Assembly: GCA_020056865.1 (NCBI GenBank)
Contig: JAGVGX010000231.1
Location: 1 to 10,706, forward strand
Source of the DNA: Desulfobacterales bacterium
GTDB taxonomy: Bacteria > Desulfobacterota > Desulfobacteria > Desulfobacterales > BuS5
DNA length: 10,706 nucleotides
Reading direction: 5' to 3'
Both the position numbers and the translations under genes were made by a program. Below are positions 1-6,046 of the stretch, piece after piece. The notes under the pieces were generated by a model. It was not told the DNA's origin, did no database searches, and saw only the letters and a program-made list of their open reading frames with translations. How positions within the stretch are numbered: position 1 is the stretch's first letter; every line of letters starts with the position of its first letter.

Positions 1-215
1 CCGGCACGACCAACAACTTTTAAATTGGGTGCAGCGTCAAGCAAATCTTCAGTAACTTTAGTGGCACTTCTGATAACAAGTGCGTTATAGTTTCCAATAA
101 TCTTTTTCAGCTCATCAGGTGACAATCCTGTTTTAACATCAACGTTAATGCTGTCTTCCTTGCGAAACATTTCAATGCCTGTTTCACCTAAGTTATCGCT
201 TATCAAAACTTTCAT
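1..215 (-). CDS. serA: D-3-phosphoglycerate dehydrogenase, N-terminal part (partial)
   Basis: The gene runs off the left edge, leaving about 71 N-terminal residues. They begin MKVLISDNLGETGIEMF and include ALVIRSATKVT and LKVVGRA, the typical start of the substrate/lid domain of SerA-type 2-hydroxyacid dehydrogenases. The family oxidises 3-phosphoglycerate to 3-phosphohydroxypyruvate with NAD+, the first step of serine biosynthesis in the cytosol. The NAD-binding Rossmann motif, the catalytic Arg/Glu/His and any ACT domain lie outside the window, so these cannot be checked. The ATG at 215 is preceded by a good ribosome binding site (GGAAGGA, five bases upstream). A terminator separates the gene from the acyl-CoA operon on the same strand, so it is probably transcribed independently. 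Another 2-hydroxyacid dehydrogenase is possible but less likely given the close match to SerA. Confidence 0.88.
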   Translation of the reverse strand, partial: MKVLISDNLGETGIEMFRKEDSINVDVKTGLSPDELKKIIGNYNALVIRSATKVTEDLLDAAPNLKVVGRA

Positions 216-273
216 AGTATTCCTTCCATATTTGTCATAATACACTACCGAAAAAATCTTTCTTCCTAACTTT

Positions 274-302
274 AAATTAAAGAATTGATTGCATTTTGTC
301 AA
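274..302 (-). promoter_or_regulatory. Candidate sigma-70 promoter for serA
   Basis: On the minus strand a perfect -35 hexamer TTGACA (297-302) is followed after 17 bases by a weak -10-like TAATTT (274-279). This lies about 60 bases upstream of the serA ATG, between the operon terminator and serA. The spacing is right but the -10 box matches poorly, so the call rests on the -35 box and its position. Confidence 0.35.
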
Positions 303-431
303 TACAGAACAATATGCAACATAAGAAATTAATACAATTCATTACCAAATATTCATTAATAAGTTAGACAGATAAGAACAAGCAATCCAGTTGACATGCA
401 TAAATCATTTTCATACAGGTGTTAAACAGGT
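303..431. other. Intergenic spacer, no gene seen
   Basis: Together with the flanking promoter and terminator this forms the roughly 310-base gap between serA and the thiolase gene. It is AT-rich and has no open frame with a plausible ribosome binding site on either strand. I see no RNA gene or strong hairpin here apart from the neighbouring terminator. Confidence 0.5.
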
Positions 432-469
432 TGAATCAAAAATCCCGGTGAGCAACAAACTCACCGGGA
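432..469 (-). terminator. Rho-independent terminator of the acyl-CoA operon
   Basis: On the minus strand a perfect 10-bp stem TCCCGGTGAG / CTCACCGGGA (460-469 pairing with 443-452) encloses a 7-base loop (453-459). It is followed directly by a T-run, TTTTTGATT. It lies about 55 bases after the stop codon of the thiolase gene, so it marks the 3' end of the operon and insulates serA from read-through. Confidence 0.9.
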
Positions 470-524
470 CGATTAACAGTTTAGATAAAATATATAAATG
501 AATTCAAACTAATAGAAACCCCAG

Positions 525-1727
525 TTACAATCCTGCAATGGCAATACTGATAAGATTCATAGCAGGAAAGCCGCCCATGTTATGCGTAAGTCCAAGTTTT
601 GAATTTTTAATCTGTCGTTCAGGTCCAACTCTCTCCAGAAGCTGATTATAAATCTCATACATCATTCTCAAACCTGAAGCGCCAATGGGATGTCCAAAAC
701 ATTTCAAACCACCATCCGGCTGGGCGGGAATTTTACCGTCTAAATTGTAAAATCCATCCCTAACATCATTTGGCCCTTTGCCTACAGCTGAAATACCCAG
801 ATCTTCATAGGTTACAAGCTCTGTTATTGAAAAACAGTCATGGACTTCTATCATGCTAAGCTCTTCCCTTGGATTTTTAATGCCTGCCTCTGCATAGGCT
901 TTCTTAGAACCGGCTATGGCAGGCATAACATAGGAACCATCCCATTTGTCATACATGAGTTCTTCACCGGAACTTGCAGCAATCTGCATGGACTTTATTT
1001 TTACAGGTTCAGGTTTATTAAAATTTTTTGCCATATCTGCACGACAAACAATAGCAGCCGCAGCACCATCACTCACTCCGCAACAGTCAAATAAACCAAG
1101 AGGAGAGGCAATTATGGGTGCCTTCATAATCTGTTCAACTGTAACTTCCTTTCTAAGATGGGCTTTCGGATGTTTTGCACCATTTGCATGACTTTTTGCA
1201 GATATCATGGCCAAAACCTCTTTACCATCTTTAAGGCTCAAACCATGCTTTTTAAAATAAGCGGATGCCATCATGGCAAAGCCGCCTGGAGCTGTGATAT
1301 TTGGCATGAGAAATCTGTTCCTTGTTCCCATACATGAAGGCATGTCAGGAAGCCCCCCATAACCTGTATCTTTCAATTTTTCAACACCTAAAGCCAGACA
1401 AATATCATATGCACCGGATGCAACAGCGTATACCGCACCTCTTAAAGCCTCTGATCCTGTGGCACAAAAATTTTCAACCCTTGTCACAGGGATATTGGGC
1501 AGCTTCAGCGCTAAACTTAAAGGCAATGCCGATAAACCTACATTTACACTTCCCATAGCCGAACCAAACCAGGCTGCCTGTATCTCTTTTTTTTCTATAC
1601 CGGCATCTCCAAGAGCCTCTTGAAAGGCCTCAACCATCAAATCGTCCGAACCCTTCTCCCAATGTTCGCCAAATGATGTGCAACCCATGCCTATGATTGC
1701 AACTTTATCCTTTATTCCTTCTGCCAT
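525..1727 (-). CDS. SCPx-type thiolase (thiolase-like acyltransferase subunit)
   Basis: This 400-residue protein covers a full two-lobed thiolase fold of the SCP2/SCPx-thiolase group, which also includes BbsB, PhlC and steroid Ltp enzymes. The nucleophilic cysteine is visible as VENFCATGSEA (Cys88). The second-lobe motifs are EVHDCFS (His296), where classical thiolases have an Asn-Glu motif, and GGLKCFGHPIGASG (His346). The C-terminal CxG loop of classical thiolases is replaced by THNMGGFP, as is usual in this group. Retention of Cys88 and His346 suggests a real thiolytic or Claisen activity on a 3-oxoacyl-CoA, rather than only the retro-aldol chemistry of Ltp2. Members of this group usually need a DUF35 partner, which is supplied by the gene immediately upstream (end of the 1873-3321 protein). 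The start has an excellent site, AGGAGG five bases before the ATG. This is the last gene of the operon. Its substrate is unknown. Confidence 0.88.
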   Translation of the reverse strand: MAEGIKDKVAIIGMGCTSFGEHWEKGSDDLMVEAFQEALGDAGIEKKEIQAAWFGSAMGSVNVGLSALPLSLALKLPNIPVTRVENFCATGSEALRGAVYAVASGAYDICLALGVEKLKDTGYGGLPDMPSCMGTRNRFLMPNITAPGGFAMMASAYFKKHGLSLKDGKEVLAMISAKSHANGAKHPKAHLRKEVTVEQIMKAPIIASPLGLFDCCGVSDGAAAAIVCRADMAKNFNKPEPVKIKSMQIAASSGEELMYDKWDGSYVMPAIAGSKKAYAEAGIKNPREELSMIEVHDCFSITELVTYEDLGISAVGKGPNDVRDGFYNLDGKIPAQPDGGLKCFGHPIGASGLRMMYEIYNQLLERVGPERQIKNSKLGLTHNMGGFPAMNLISIAIAGL

Positions 1728-1872
1728 TTTTACCTCCTAAAAACAAACAGGTATCATTTTAGTTATCTTTAGATTCTCAAAATCACGGATGTTAGAAACC
1801 GTATCAAATAAAATTATAATTTTAATAAAAATTTTATGAAATACAGGTATTAATTCTGCTATCTTCAACATG
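1728..1872. other. AT-rich spacer within the operon
   Basis: This 145-base gap between the HMGCS-like gene and the thiolase gene holds only the thiolase ribosome binding site (just before 1727) and AT-rich sequence. A perfect 14-bp AT-only palindrome (1810-1823) is present. It has no GC stem, so I do not call it a terminator. No convincing small gene is seen. Confidence 0.4.
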
Positions 1873-3321
1873 TTATTCCGTTGAAGGGATAGCTTTCCAG
1901 TAATAACCGTGAATACCAAAAGATTCATCCAGGTATTTTCTTCTGAAACTCATCTCTACACTCATTCCAACACTTACATCATCCAGGTCGGCATCCGTCA
2001 TGTCAAACCAGTACCGTCCACCGCCTTCAAAATCGATTGTACAATAGATCTGAGGAGGATTCGGAGTAAAAGCAAGGCTGTCACCTGTAAACATTAAAAC
2101 CGAGGCTTTTTTATCTGCTAAACGGCACTCTTCCATCTTATCCACTTCTCCACAATCAGGGTTTACACATATTCTTTGAATAGGAAATTGTACCGTCCCG
2201 CATGCCTTGCATTTACTTCCGCAAAGCCCTAAAACAGTCTTTCGGCTTCGCCACAGTTCTGACAAGGCTGTAAAAGGCATGGTCTCTCCACGTATTCCCT
2301 TTTCTACAGGCAAAATATTACGAAAACTAATCATTTTTTCATAATTGTTCAAATCTCTTCTGAATCCCAGATGTTTTTTTATACCTTTTTTCTTGCCCTT
2401 GATCGTATTGATTGCATCTGTAACCTCAAACAACAAAGCATCACTTCCGGTCCCAAAACTTGCAACAATAATTTTATCTCCAGGGTTTGCATCTTCAAGT
2501 GCTGCCACAAGCAGCATCAAGGGATTGCCGGCGCCTGTATATCCCACATTTGCTACCATGGAATCTTGAAGTTGCTCAGGAGTAAATCCCAACTTTTTTG
2601 CTATATTCTTGTGATCTGCGGCATACAGGCTCGGGTAGCAGACTTTTGCAATATTTTTTGGCTCTAAATTGCACTTTTTAAGAACACCGGAAATTGTTTG
2701 AGTAATAAATTTACTGTATCCGACATCACGAATAAACCGGTCCTCCCATTGCCTGTCAAACTTGTCATCTTCACCTTTCCAATGATCTACAAAATCGTAT
2801 GAAACAGAATGGGAGCCAAGCAGATTCGCAATCAATCCCTTGTTTCCGATCAAAATCGCCCCTGCGCCTTCTCCAAACAGCTCTTCCTGAGAACCTCCTG
2901 GTTTGGTCTTGCGGCAATCTGAAGCACACACTATCGAACTGTTAATTGCTCCGGCTTTAACAGCATCAATGGCAGCAAGCATAGCTGTTGTGCCTGCTTT
3001 TGCAGTATTCGCAAAATCCGCTGTACGAATATCATCTCTCATATTAAAAGCGGTTGCTATAATTTGTGCACCCAGCCGCTCTTTATAAGGAGATGTCGTC
3101 GTAGCAAAAAACATACTGTCAAGAGAATCCGGATTTATGCCGGACAAGCAATCCATCCCTGCTGCAACCGACATGGTTATGCTGTCTTCGTCAAAATTAG
3201 CCACTGCCTTTTCTCCAGGAAGATATGTCCCCGGGTTTAACCATCCCATGGCTTTATAAATAATTTTACGGTCAATCCTGTACTTCGGGATATAGGCACC
3301 GTATGATACTATTCCTACCAT
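1873..3321 (-). CDS. HMG-CoA synthase-like protein fused to a DUF35 zinc-ribbon/OB domain, apparent pseudoenzyme
   Basis: The protein has 482 residues. Residues 1-305 follow archaeal-type HMG-CoA synthase closely: VGIVSYGAYIPKYRI at the start, EKAVANFDEDSIT at 37-49, ADFANTAKAGT at 101-111 and ASFGTGSDA near 287-295. Residues 350-482 form a DUF35 module: a rubredoxin-like zinc ribbon (Cys371, Cys374, Cys385, Cys390) followed by an OB fold. In archaea, thiolase, HMGCS and DUF35 are separate proteins in one complex that shares a CoA site; here two are fused and the thiolase is next door. Compared from memory with Pyrococcus HMGCS, the catalytic Glu, Cys, His and Asn positions correspond to Thr75, Ala107, Cys228 and Tyr261. 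The usual acyl-enzyme chemistry is therefore probably lost, and a scaffold, CoA-binding or channelling role for the thiolase is inferred. The start is supported by AAGGAGG five bases upstream. Annotation simply as HMG-CoA synthase would be misleading. Confidence 0.85.
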   Translation of the reverse strand: MVGIVSYGAYIPKYRIDRKIIYKAMGWLNPGTYLPGEKAVANFDEDSITMSVAAGMDCLSGINPDSLDSMFFATTTSPYKERLGAQIIATAFNMRDDIRTADFANTAKAGTTAMLAAIDAVKAGAINSSIVCASDCRKTKPGGSQEELFGEGAGAILIGNKGLIANLLGSHSVSYDFVDHWKGEDDKFDRQWEDRFIRDVGYSKFITQTISGVLKKCNLEPKNIAKVCYPSLYAADHKNIAKKLGFTPEQLQDSMVANVGYTGAGNPLMLLVAALEDANPGDKIIVASFGTGSDALLFEVTDAINTIKGKKKGIKKHLGFRRDLNNYEKMISFRNILPVEKGIRGETMPFTALSELWRSRKTVLGLCGSKCKACGTVQFPIQRICVNPDCGEVDKMEECRLADKKASVLMFTGDSLAFTPNPPQIYCTIDFEGGGRYWFDMTDADLDDVSVGMSVEMSFRRKYLDESFGIHGYYWKAIPSTE

Positions 3322-3520
3322 ATTGTCCTCCTTAAAAATTGCTATATAATAATAACCTCAACTGAAAAAAAATCTCTAATCCAATACTGCCATTAACAAT
3401 ATCTTTTATTAAATACACAGATGAAACATGATCACAAATTTCCACAAAAATGGTAAACGATTGTAAAACAATATCATTAATTGTGCTTATTCAATCCAAC
3501 ACACAAATTAACATCATACA
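3322..3520. other. 199-base AT-rich spacer within the operon
   Basis: This is the largest gap inside the operon. It carries the HMGCS-like gene's ribosome binding site and a small inverted repeat, ATTGT-AAA-ACAAT (3460-3472). I see no credible small gene, GC-rich hairpin or well-formed promoter. Its length leaves room for an internal promoter or a processing site that would set the last two genes apart from the first five. Confidence 0.35.
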
Positions 3521-3847
3521 TCACCAGAAATCAATCTGGGTAATCAATTCTTCTTTTTTCAGTATATTGTGAATCTCTTTTTTTACATGTTCATCAAGAA
3601 TAGGCTCAACTTCAGATATCACCTCACCTGCCCTGACTTGTTTTTTCCACTGGCAAATATAACCGGGAACAAAAGCGAACCTGCATCCACCAACACCGCA
3701 ACAAGACGAATCAATTACTCCAATTCCGATAACACATAGTATGTCCCTGCCTTTGTATGTCAGCTTTTTCTCATGTTCAATTGTGTAAAAACCTGAAATC
3801 GTTTGGACACTTGAATCGCCACCTGGTTTTTGATGCGTATATTCCAT
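3521..3847 (-). CDS. Small cysteine-rich protein of unknown function (CCGVGGC motif)
   Basis: I do not recognise this 108-residue protein. It has five cysteines, at 38, 49, 50, 55 and 65. The central stretch IDSSCCGVGGCRFAFVPGYI looks like the conserved core. The region before it (KKLTYKGRDILCVIGIGVI) reads as beta strands, and the C-terminal third (about 72-103) is charged and probably helical. There is no signal peptide or membrane segment, so it should be cytosolic. The CC-x4-C cluster could bind a metal or Fe-S centre, or form a redox-active thiol site; this is inference only. The Shine-Dalgarno sequence is weak (GAAG six bases before the ATG), but the frame is open, coding-like, and lies between two operon genes on the same strand. 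A role as an accessory or regulator of the acyl-CoA pathway is suggested only by position. Confidence 0.7.
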   Translation of the reverse strand: MEYTHQKPGGDSSVQTISGFYTIEHEKKLTYKGRDILCVIGIGVIDSSCCGVGGCRFAFVPGYICQWKKQVRAGEVISEVEPILDEHVKKEIHNILKKEELITQIDFW

Positions 3848-3913
3848 ATGTCTTCATAATGATATGTGGCATTACATTTTTGTTGCCAAATTAGAAAAAG
3901 CCATTGAAGCACA

Positions 3914-4348
3914 TTAATTTTTTACAGGCAGCTCTACTGTTGCCCCACCTGCAACCAGCTTGTCTCCCTTCTGAGTAACTGCCTCAAACTCACAGTCTAC
4001 AAGGTTTTTACCGCCATCTGTATATTTTTTTACAACTTTTCCTTCAACCGTAACAACATCTCTGGGTTTGCTGATCGCTCTGAACTGAACCGATATTTTC
4101 TTAACAGAACCCGCTCCTGCCCAATCTGTAACGAACTGTCCCACGAAACCCATACTGAGCATGCCATGGCCAATTACACCGTCAAAACCTGATTTTACTG
4201 CAAAATTATGAACGGTATGTATGGGATTAAAATCTCCGGATGCCCCAGCATACATAACAAGCTGGGTTTCATTGATGGGCTCTTTAACCAGTTTGGGAAT
4301 ATCATCTCCCACATCAACATTTTCAAAACATACTCTTGTCTGAGCCAT
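3914..4348 (-). CDS. MaoC-like (R)-specific enoyl-CoA hydratase, catalytic subunit (HadB/ChsH-like)
   Basis: This single hot-dog-fold protein has 144 residues from the preferred start. It carries the hydratase-2 signature YAGASGDFNPIH, with catalytic Asp39 and His44 and the supporting Asn41, followed by GHGM in the next helix and the late-strand segment ISVQFRAISKPRDVV. The family adds water to trans-2-enoyl-CoA to give (R)-3-hydroxyacyl-CoA, or runs the reverse dehydration. An ATG at 4369 would add seven residues, but the ATG at 4348 is preferred because GAGAGG sits six bases before it inside the longer frame. The gene directly upstream encodes a MaoC_N-type partner lacking the histidine, as in HadA/HadB and ChsH1/ChsH2 pairs, so a heteromeric hydratase is inferred. 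Its position after the acyl-CoA dehydrogenase suits the second oxidation step. Confidence 0.87.
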   Translation of the reverse strand: MAQTRVCFENVDVGDDIPKLVKEPINETQLVMYAGASGDFNPIHTVHNFAVKSGFDGVIGHGMLSMGFVGQFVTDWAGAGSVKKISVQFRAISKPRDVVTVEGKVVKKYTDGGKNLVDCEFEAVTQKGDKLVAGGATVELPVKN

Positions 4349-4362
4349 AATTATCCTCTCTT
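4342..4362 (-). promoter_or_regulatory. Ribosome binding site that decides the MaoC start
   Basis: On the minus strand GAGAGG is followed by six bases and then ATG GCT CAG at 4348. This favours the internal start over the ATG at 4369, which has no comparable purine-rich site in front of it. Confidence 0.6.
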
Positions 4363-4394
4363 CTGCCATAAAAGCATTTTTAGCTTTATATTAT

Positions 4395-4838
4395 CTATCT
4401 TCTTACAACAATCGTACTTTTGTCTACAATCACTTTTTGCCCGTTCTGATTCACATAGGTAGTCTCAAATACAATCAGATCCATTGTGCCGGCTTTGCCT
4501 GATTTTTCGAACACATTGGAAATAACGGTTTTACCTGTAACAGTATCACCAGGTTTGATCGGATGGATGTATTCATACTCCTGACCACCATGAAGCAGTT
4601 TTGTAAAATCAACGCCCAAATCGGCCATTTTGCTTAACAACCCTCCAGCCATAGCAAAAACAGTAGGAAAGGTTGGAGGAACCGCTAAACCTTCAAGACC
4701 GAGTTTTTTGGCAGCTTCTTCCTTGTAATATGCCGGATTTTTATCTCCTATGGCTCTTGCAAATTCTCTTATTTTACCTTTTTCAATCTCAAAACGTACC
4801 TCCGGAAATTCTTTTCCAATTATACTTTTGTCTATCAC
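4395..4838 (-). CDS. MaoC_N/FAS1-type dehydratase-domain protein, probable non-catalytic hydratase subunit
   Basis: This 147-residue hot-dog protein is of the HadA/HadC type. Recognisable parts are FARAIGDKNPAYYKEEAAKK (26-45), VPPTFPTVFAM (53-63) and HGGQEYEYIHPIKPGD (83-98). The position of the catalytic histidine in NPxH is taken by tyrosine (NPAYY, 34-38). This is characteristic of the substrate-binding partner in heterodimeric hydratases, where the catalytic subunit comes from a second gene. That second gene (3914-4348) follows after 46 bases. The start codon is GTG, fixed by a textbook Shine-Dalgarno sequence AGGAGGTGA whose GGAGG ends about seven bases upstream. Alone the protein is unlikely to be active; with its neighbour it should form an (R)-enoyl-CoA hydratase whose long tunnel could take bulky acyl-CoAs. 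The substrate is unknown. Confidence 0.85.
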   Translation of the reverse strand: MIDKSIIGKEFPEVRFEIEKGKIREFARAIGDKNPAYYKEEAAKKLGLEGLAVPPTFPTVFAMAGGLLSKMADLGVDFTKLLHGGQEYEYIHPIKPGDTVTGKTVISNVFEKSGKAGTMDLIVFETTYVNQNGQKVIVDKSTIVVRR

Positions 4839-4853
4839 AAAATCACCTCCTCA
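4836..4853 (-). promoter_or_regulatory. Strong Shine-Dalgarno sequence with GTG start
   Basis: GAGGAGGTGATTTTGTG on the minus strand matches the full anti-Shine-Dalgarno sequence and fixes a GTG start at 4838. No ATG in the frame has a comparable site. Confidence 0.8.
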
Positions 4854-4897
4854 TGAATGATAAATTAAATTAATAAAAAGACCTCTTGACTAGCCGG

Positions 4898-6040
4898 TTA
4901 AAGTTCCATTTTTTTGGCTATAATCTGTCTCATTATTTCATTTGTCCCTGCAAAAATGGATATACTCCGGATATCTCTCCATGATCTTTCAATATTATGT
5001 TTTTCTAGAGAGCCTCTTAACCCGTAAATATCCATGCATTGATCCGCAACCCTTCGTGCCATTTCTGTTGTCCAATATTTGGCCATGGAAGTTTCCATAA
5101 CAACCTCTTTGCCTGCCATATGATCTGCTATCAGACTATAAAGAAATATTTTCCCCAGCTTTACATCGGTTTGCATATTCACTATAGCAAACTGCGTAGT
5201 TTGAGATCTGAAAGATAGGCTTTCTTTTAACATTACTTGCTTGTAAAATGCAATGGTTTCTTCTAAAACTCTTTCAGAAGCAGCAACAGCAGCTATTGAA
5301 CAAACAAGCCTTTCCTGCTGGAGTTTTTCCATGAGGTAATAAAAGCCCATGCCCTTTTTACCTACAGTGTTTGTTTTTGGAATCCTGCACTTTGAAAAAA
5401 AAATTTCAATGGTATCCTGGCTATGAAAACCCATTTTTTGCAATTGGTTCCCTTTAACAAATCCTGGTGTTCCCTCCTCAACCAAATACAGCGAAACCGC
5501 CTTGTAAGGATTGCCAATAGCAGGGTCTTTTGCAGCAACAAGGACTAAACCACAATTAATACCATTTGAAGTAAATATTTTTGACCCGTTTAAAACAACC
5601 GAGTCACCATCTTCTTCAGCAGTTGTTGAAAGACTGGCAAGATCGCTGCCCGCATCAGGCTCCGTCATGGCTATGGCCAATATCGTATCGCCGGAAACAG
5701 CACCAGGAAGATACTTTTCTCTTATATCGTCCGAACCATACGCATTTATATAAGGTGCAACAATTTCACTGTGAAGAAACGAAATTAAACCAAAATGGTT
5801 GGTTTTTGTAATCTCTTCTGCAGCTATGACCGAATAAAGAAAATCTCCACCCATCGCCCCAAACTTCTCAGGAAGAGACGTACATAAAAAACCATTTTGG
5901 CCCATTTTTTTCCAAACGCTTTTGGGAACGATGTGCTCCTTTTCCCATTGCGAGATATAAGGGATCACATCTTTTTGAAAAAATGCTTTAATTCTTTCTC
6001 TGAAATCACTGTGATCTTCAGTAAAATTTAACATCTCCAT
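4898..6040 (-). CDS. Acyl-CoA dehydrogenase (FAD, LCAD-type active site)
   Basis: The 380-residue protein has the full family architecture: N-terminal helical domain (1-120), beta domain with the flavin-contact motif IAMTEPDAGSDLASLS (123-138), and C-terminal helical domain with DIYGLRG (337-343) and IFAGTNEIMRQII (362-374). It should oxidise an acyl-CoA to a 2-enoyl-CoA and pass electrons to ETF, which is not encoded here. The usual catalytic Glu of the xEGTNE loop is Ala364. A Glu in LQQERL (Glu243) sits where long-chain and isovaleryl-CoA dehydrogenases place their base on another helix, so activity is probably retained. This layout is often linked to longer or branched substrates. The gene starts six bases after the CoA-transferase stop, so the two are probably translationally coupled. 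The Shine-Dalgarno sequence (AAGAG/TAGAG) is modest, and an ATG two codons further in is the alternative start. Confidence 0.93.
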   Translation of the reverse strand: MEMLNFTEDHSDFRERIKAFFQKDVIPYISQWEKEHIVPKSVWKKMGQNGFLCTSLPEKFGAMGGDFLYSVIAAEEITKTNHFGLISFLHSEIVAPYINAYGSDDIREKYLPGAVSGDTILAIAMTEPDAGSDLASLSTTAEEDGDSVVLNGSKIFTSNGINCGLVLVAAKDPAIGNPYKAVSLYLVEEGTPGFVKGNQLQKMGFHSQDTIEIFFSKCRIPKTNTVGKKGMGFYYLMEKLQQERLVCSIAAVAASERVLEETIAFYKQVMLKESLSFRSQTTQFAIVNMQTDVKLGKIFLYSLIADHMAGKEVVMETSMAKYWTTEMARRVADQCMDIYGLRGSLEKHNIERSWRDIRSISIFAGTNEIMRQIIAKKMEL

Positions 6041-6046
6041 TAGACT

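Noticed and set aside
181..187. GTTTCACC as half of a parS site
   Set aside because: It lies in serA coding sequence and the second half of the palindrome is missing.
391..419. Plus-strand TTGACA (391-396) as a promoter
   Set aside because: There is no good -10 box at 16-18 bases, and no plus-strand gene downstream for thousands of bases.
1810..1823. 14-bp perfect AT palindrome as terminator or operator
   Set aside because: It is made only of A and T in very AT-rich DNA, where such palindromes arise by chance, and it has no GC stem.
1873..3321. A working mevalonate-pathway HMG-CoA synthase
   Set aside because: The catalytic Glu, Cys, His and Asn positions all appear substituted, and no other mevalonate genes are in the window.
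3914..4369. The longer MaoC frame starting at the ATG at 4369
   Set aside because: The extra seven codons overlap the GAGAGG ribosome binding site that serves the ATG at 4348, and no site precedes the upstream ATG.
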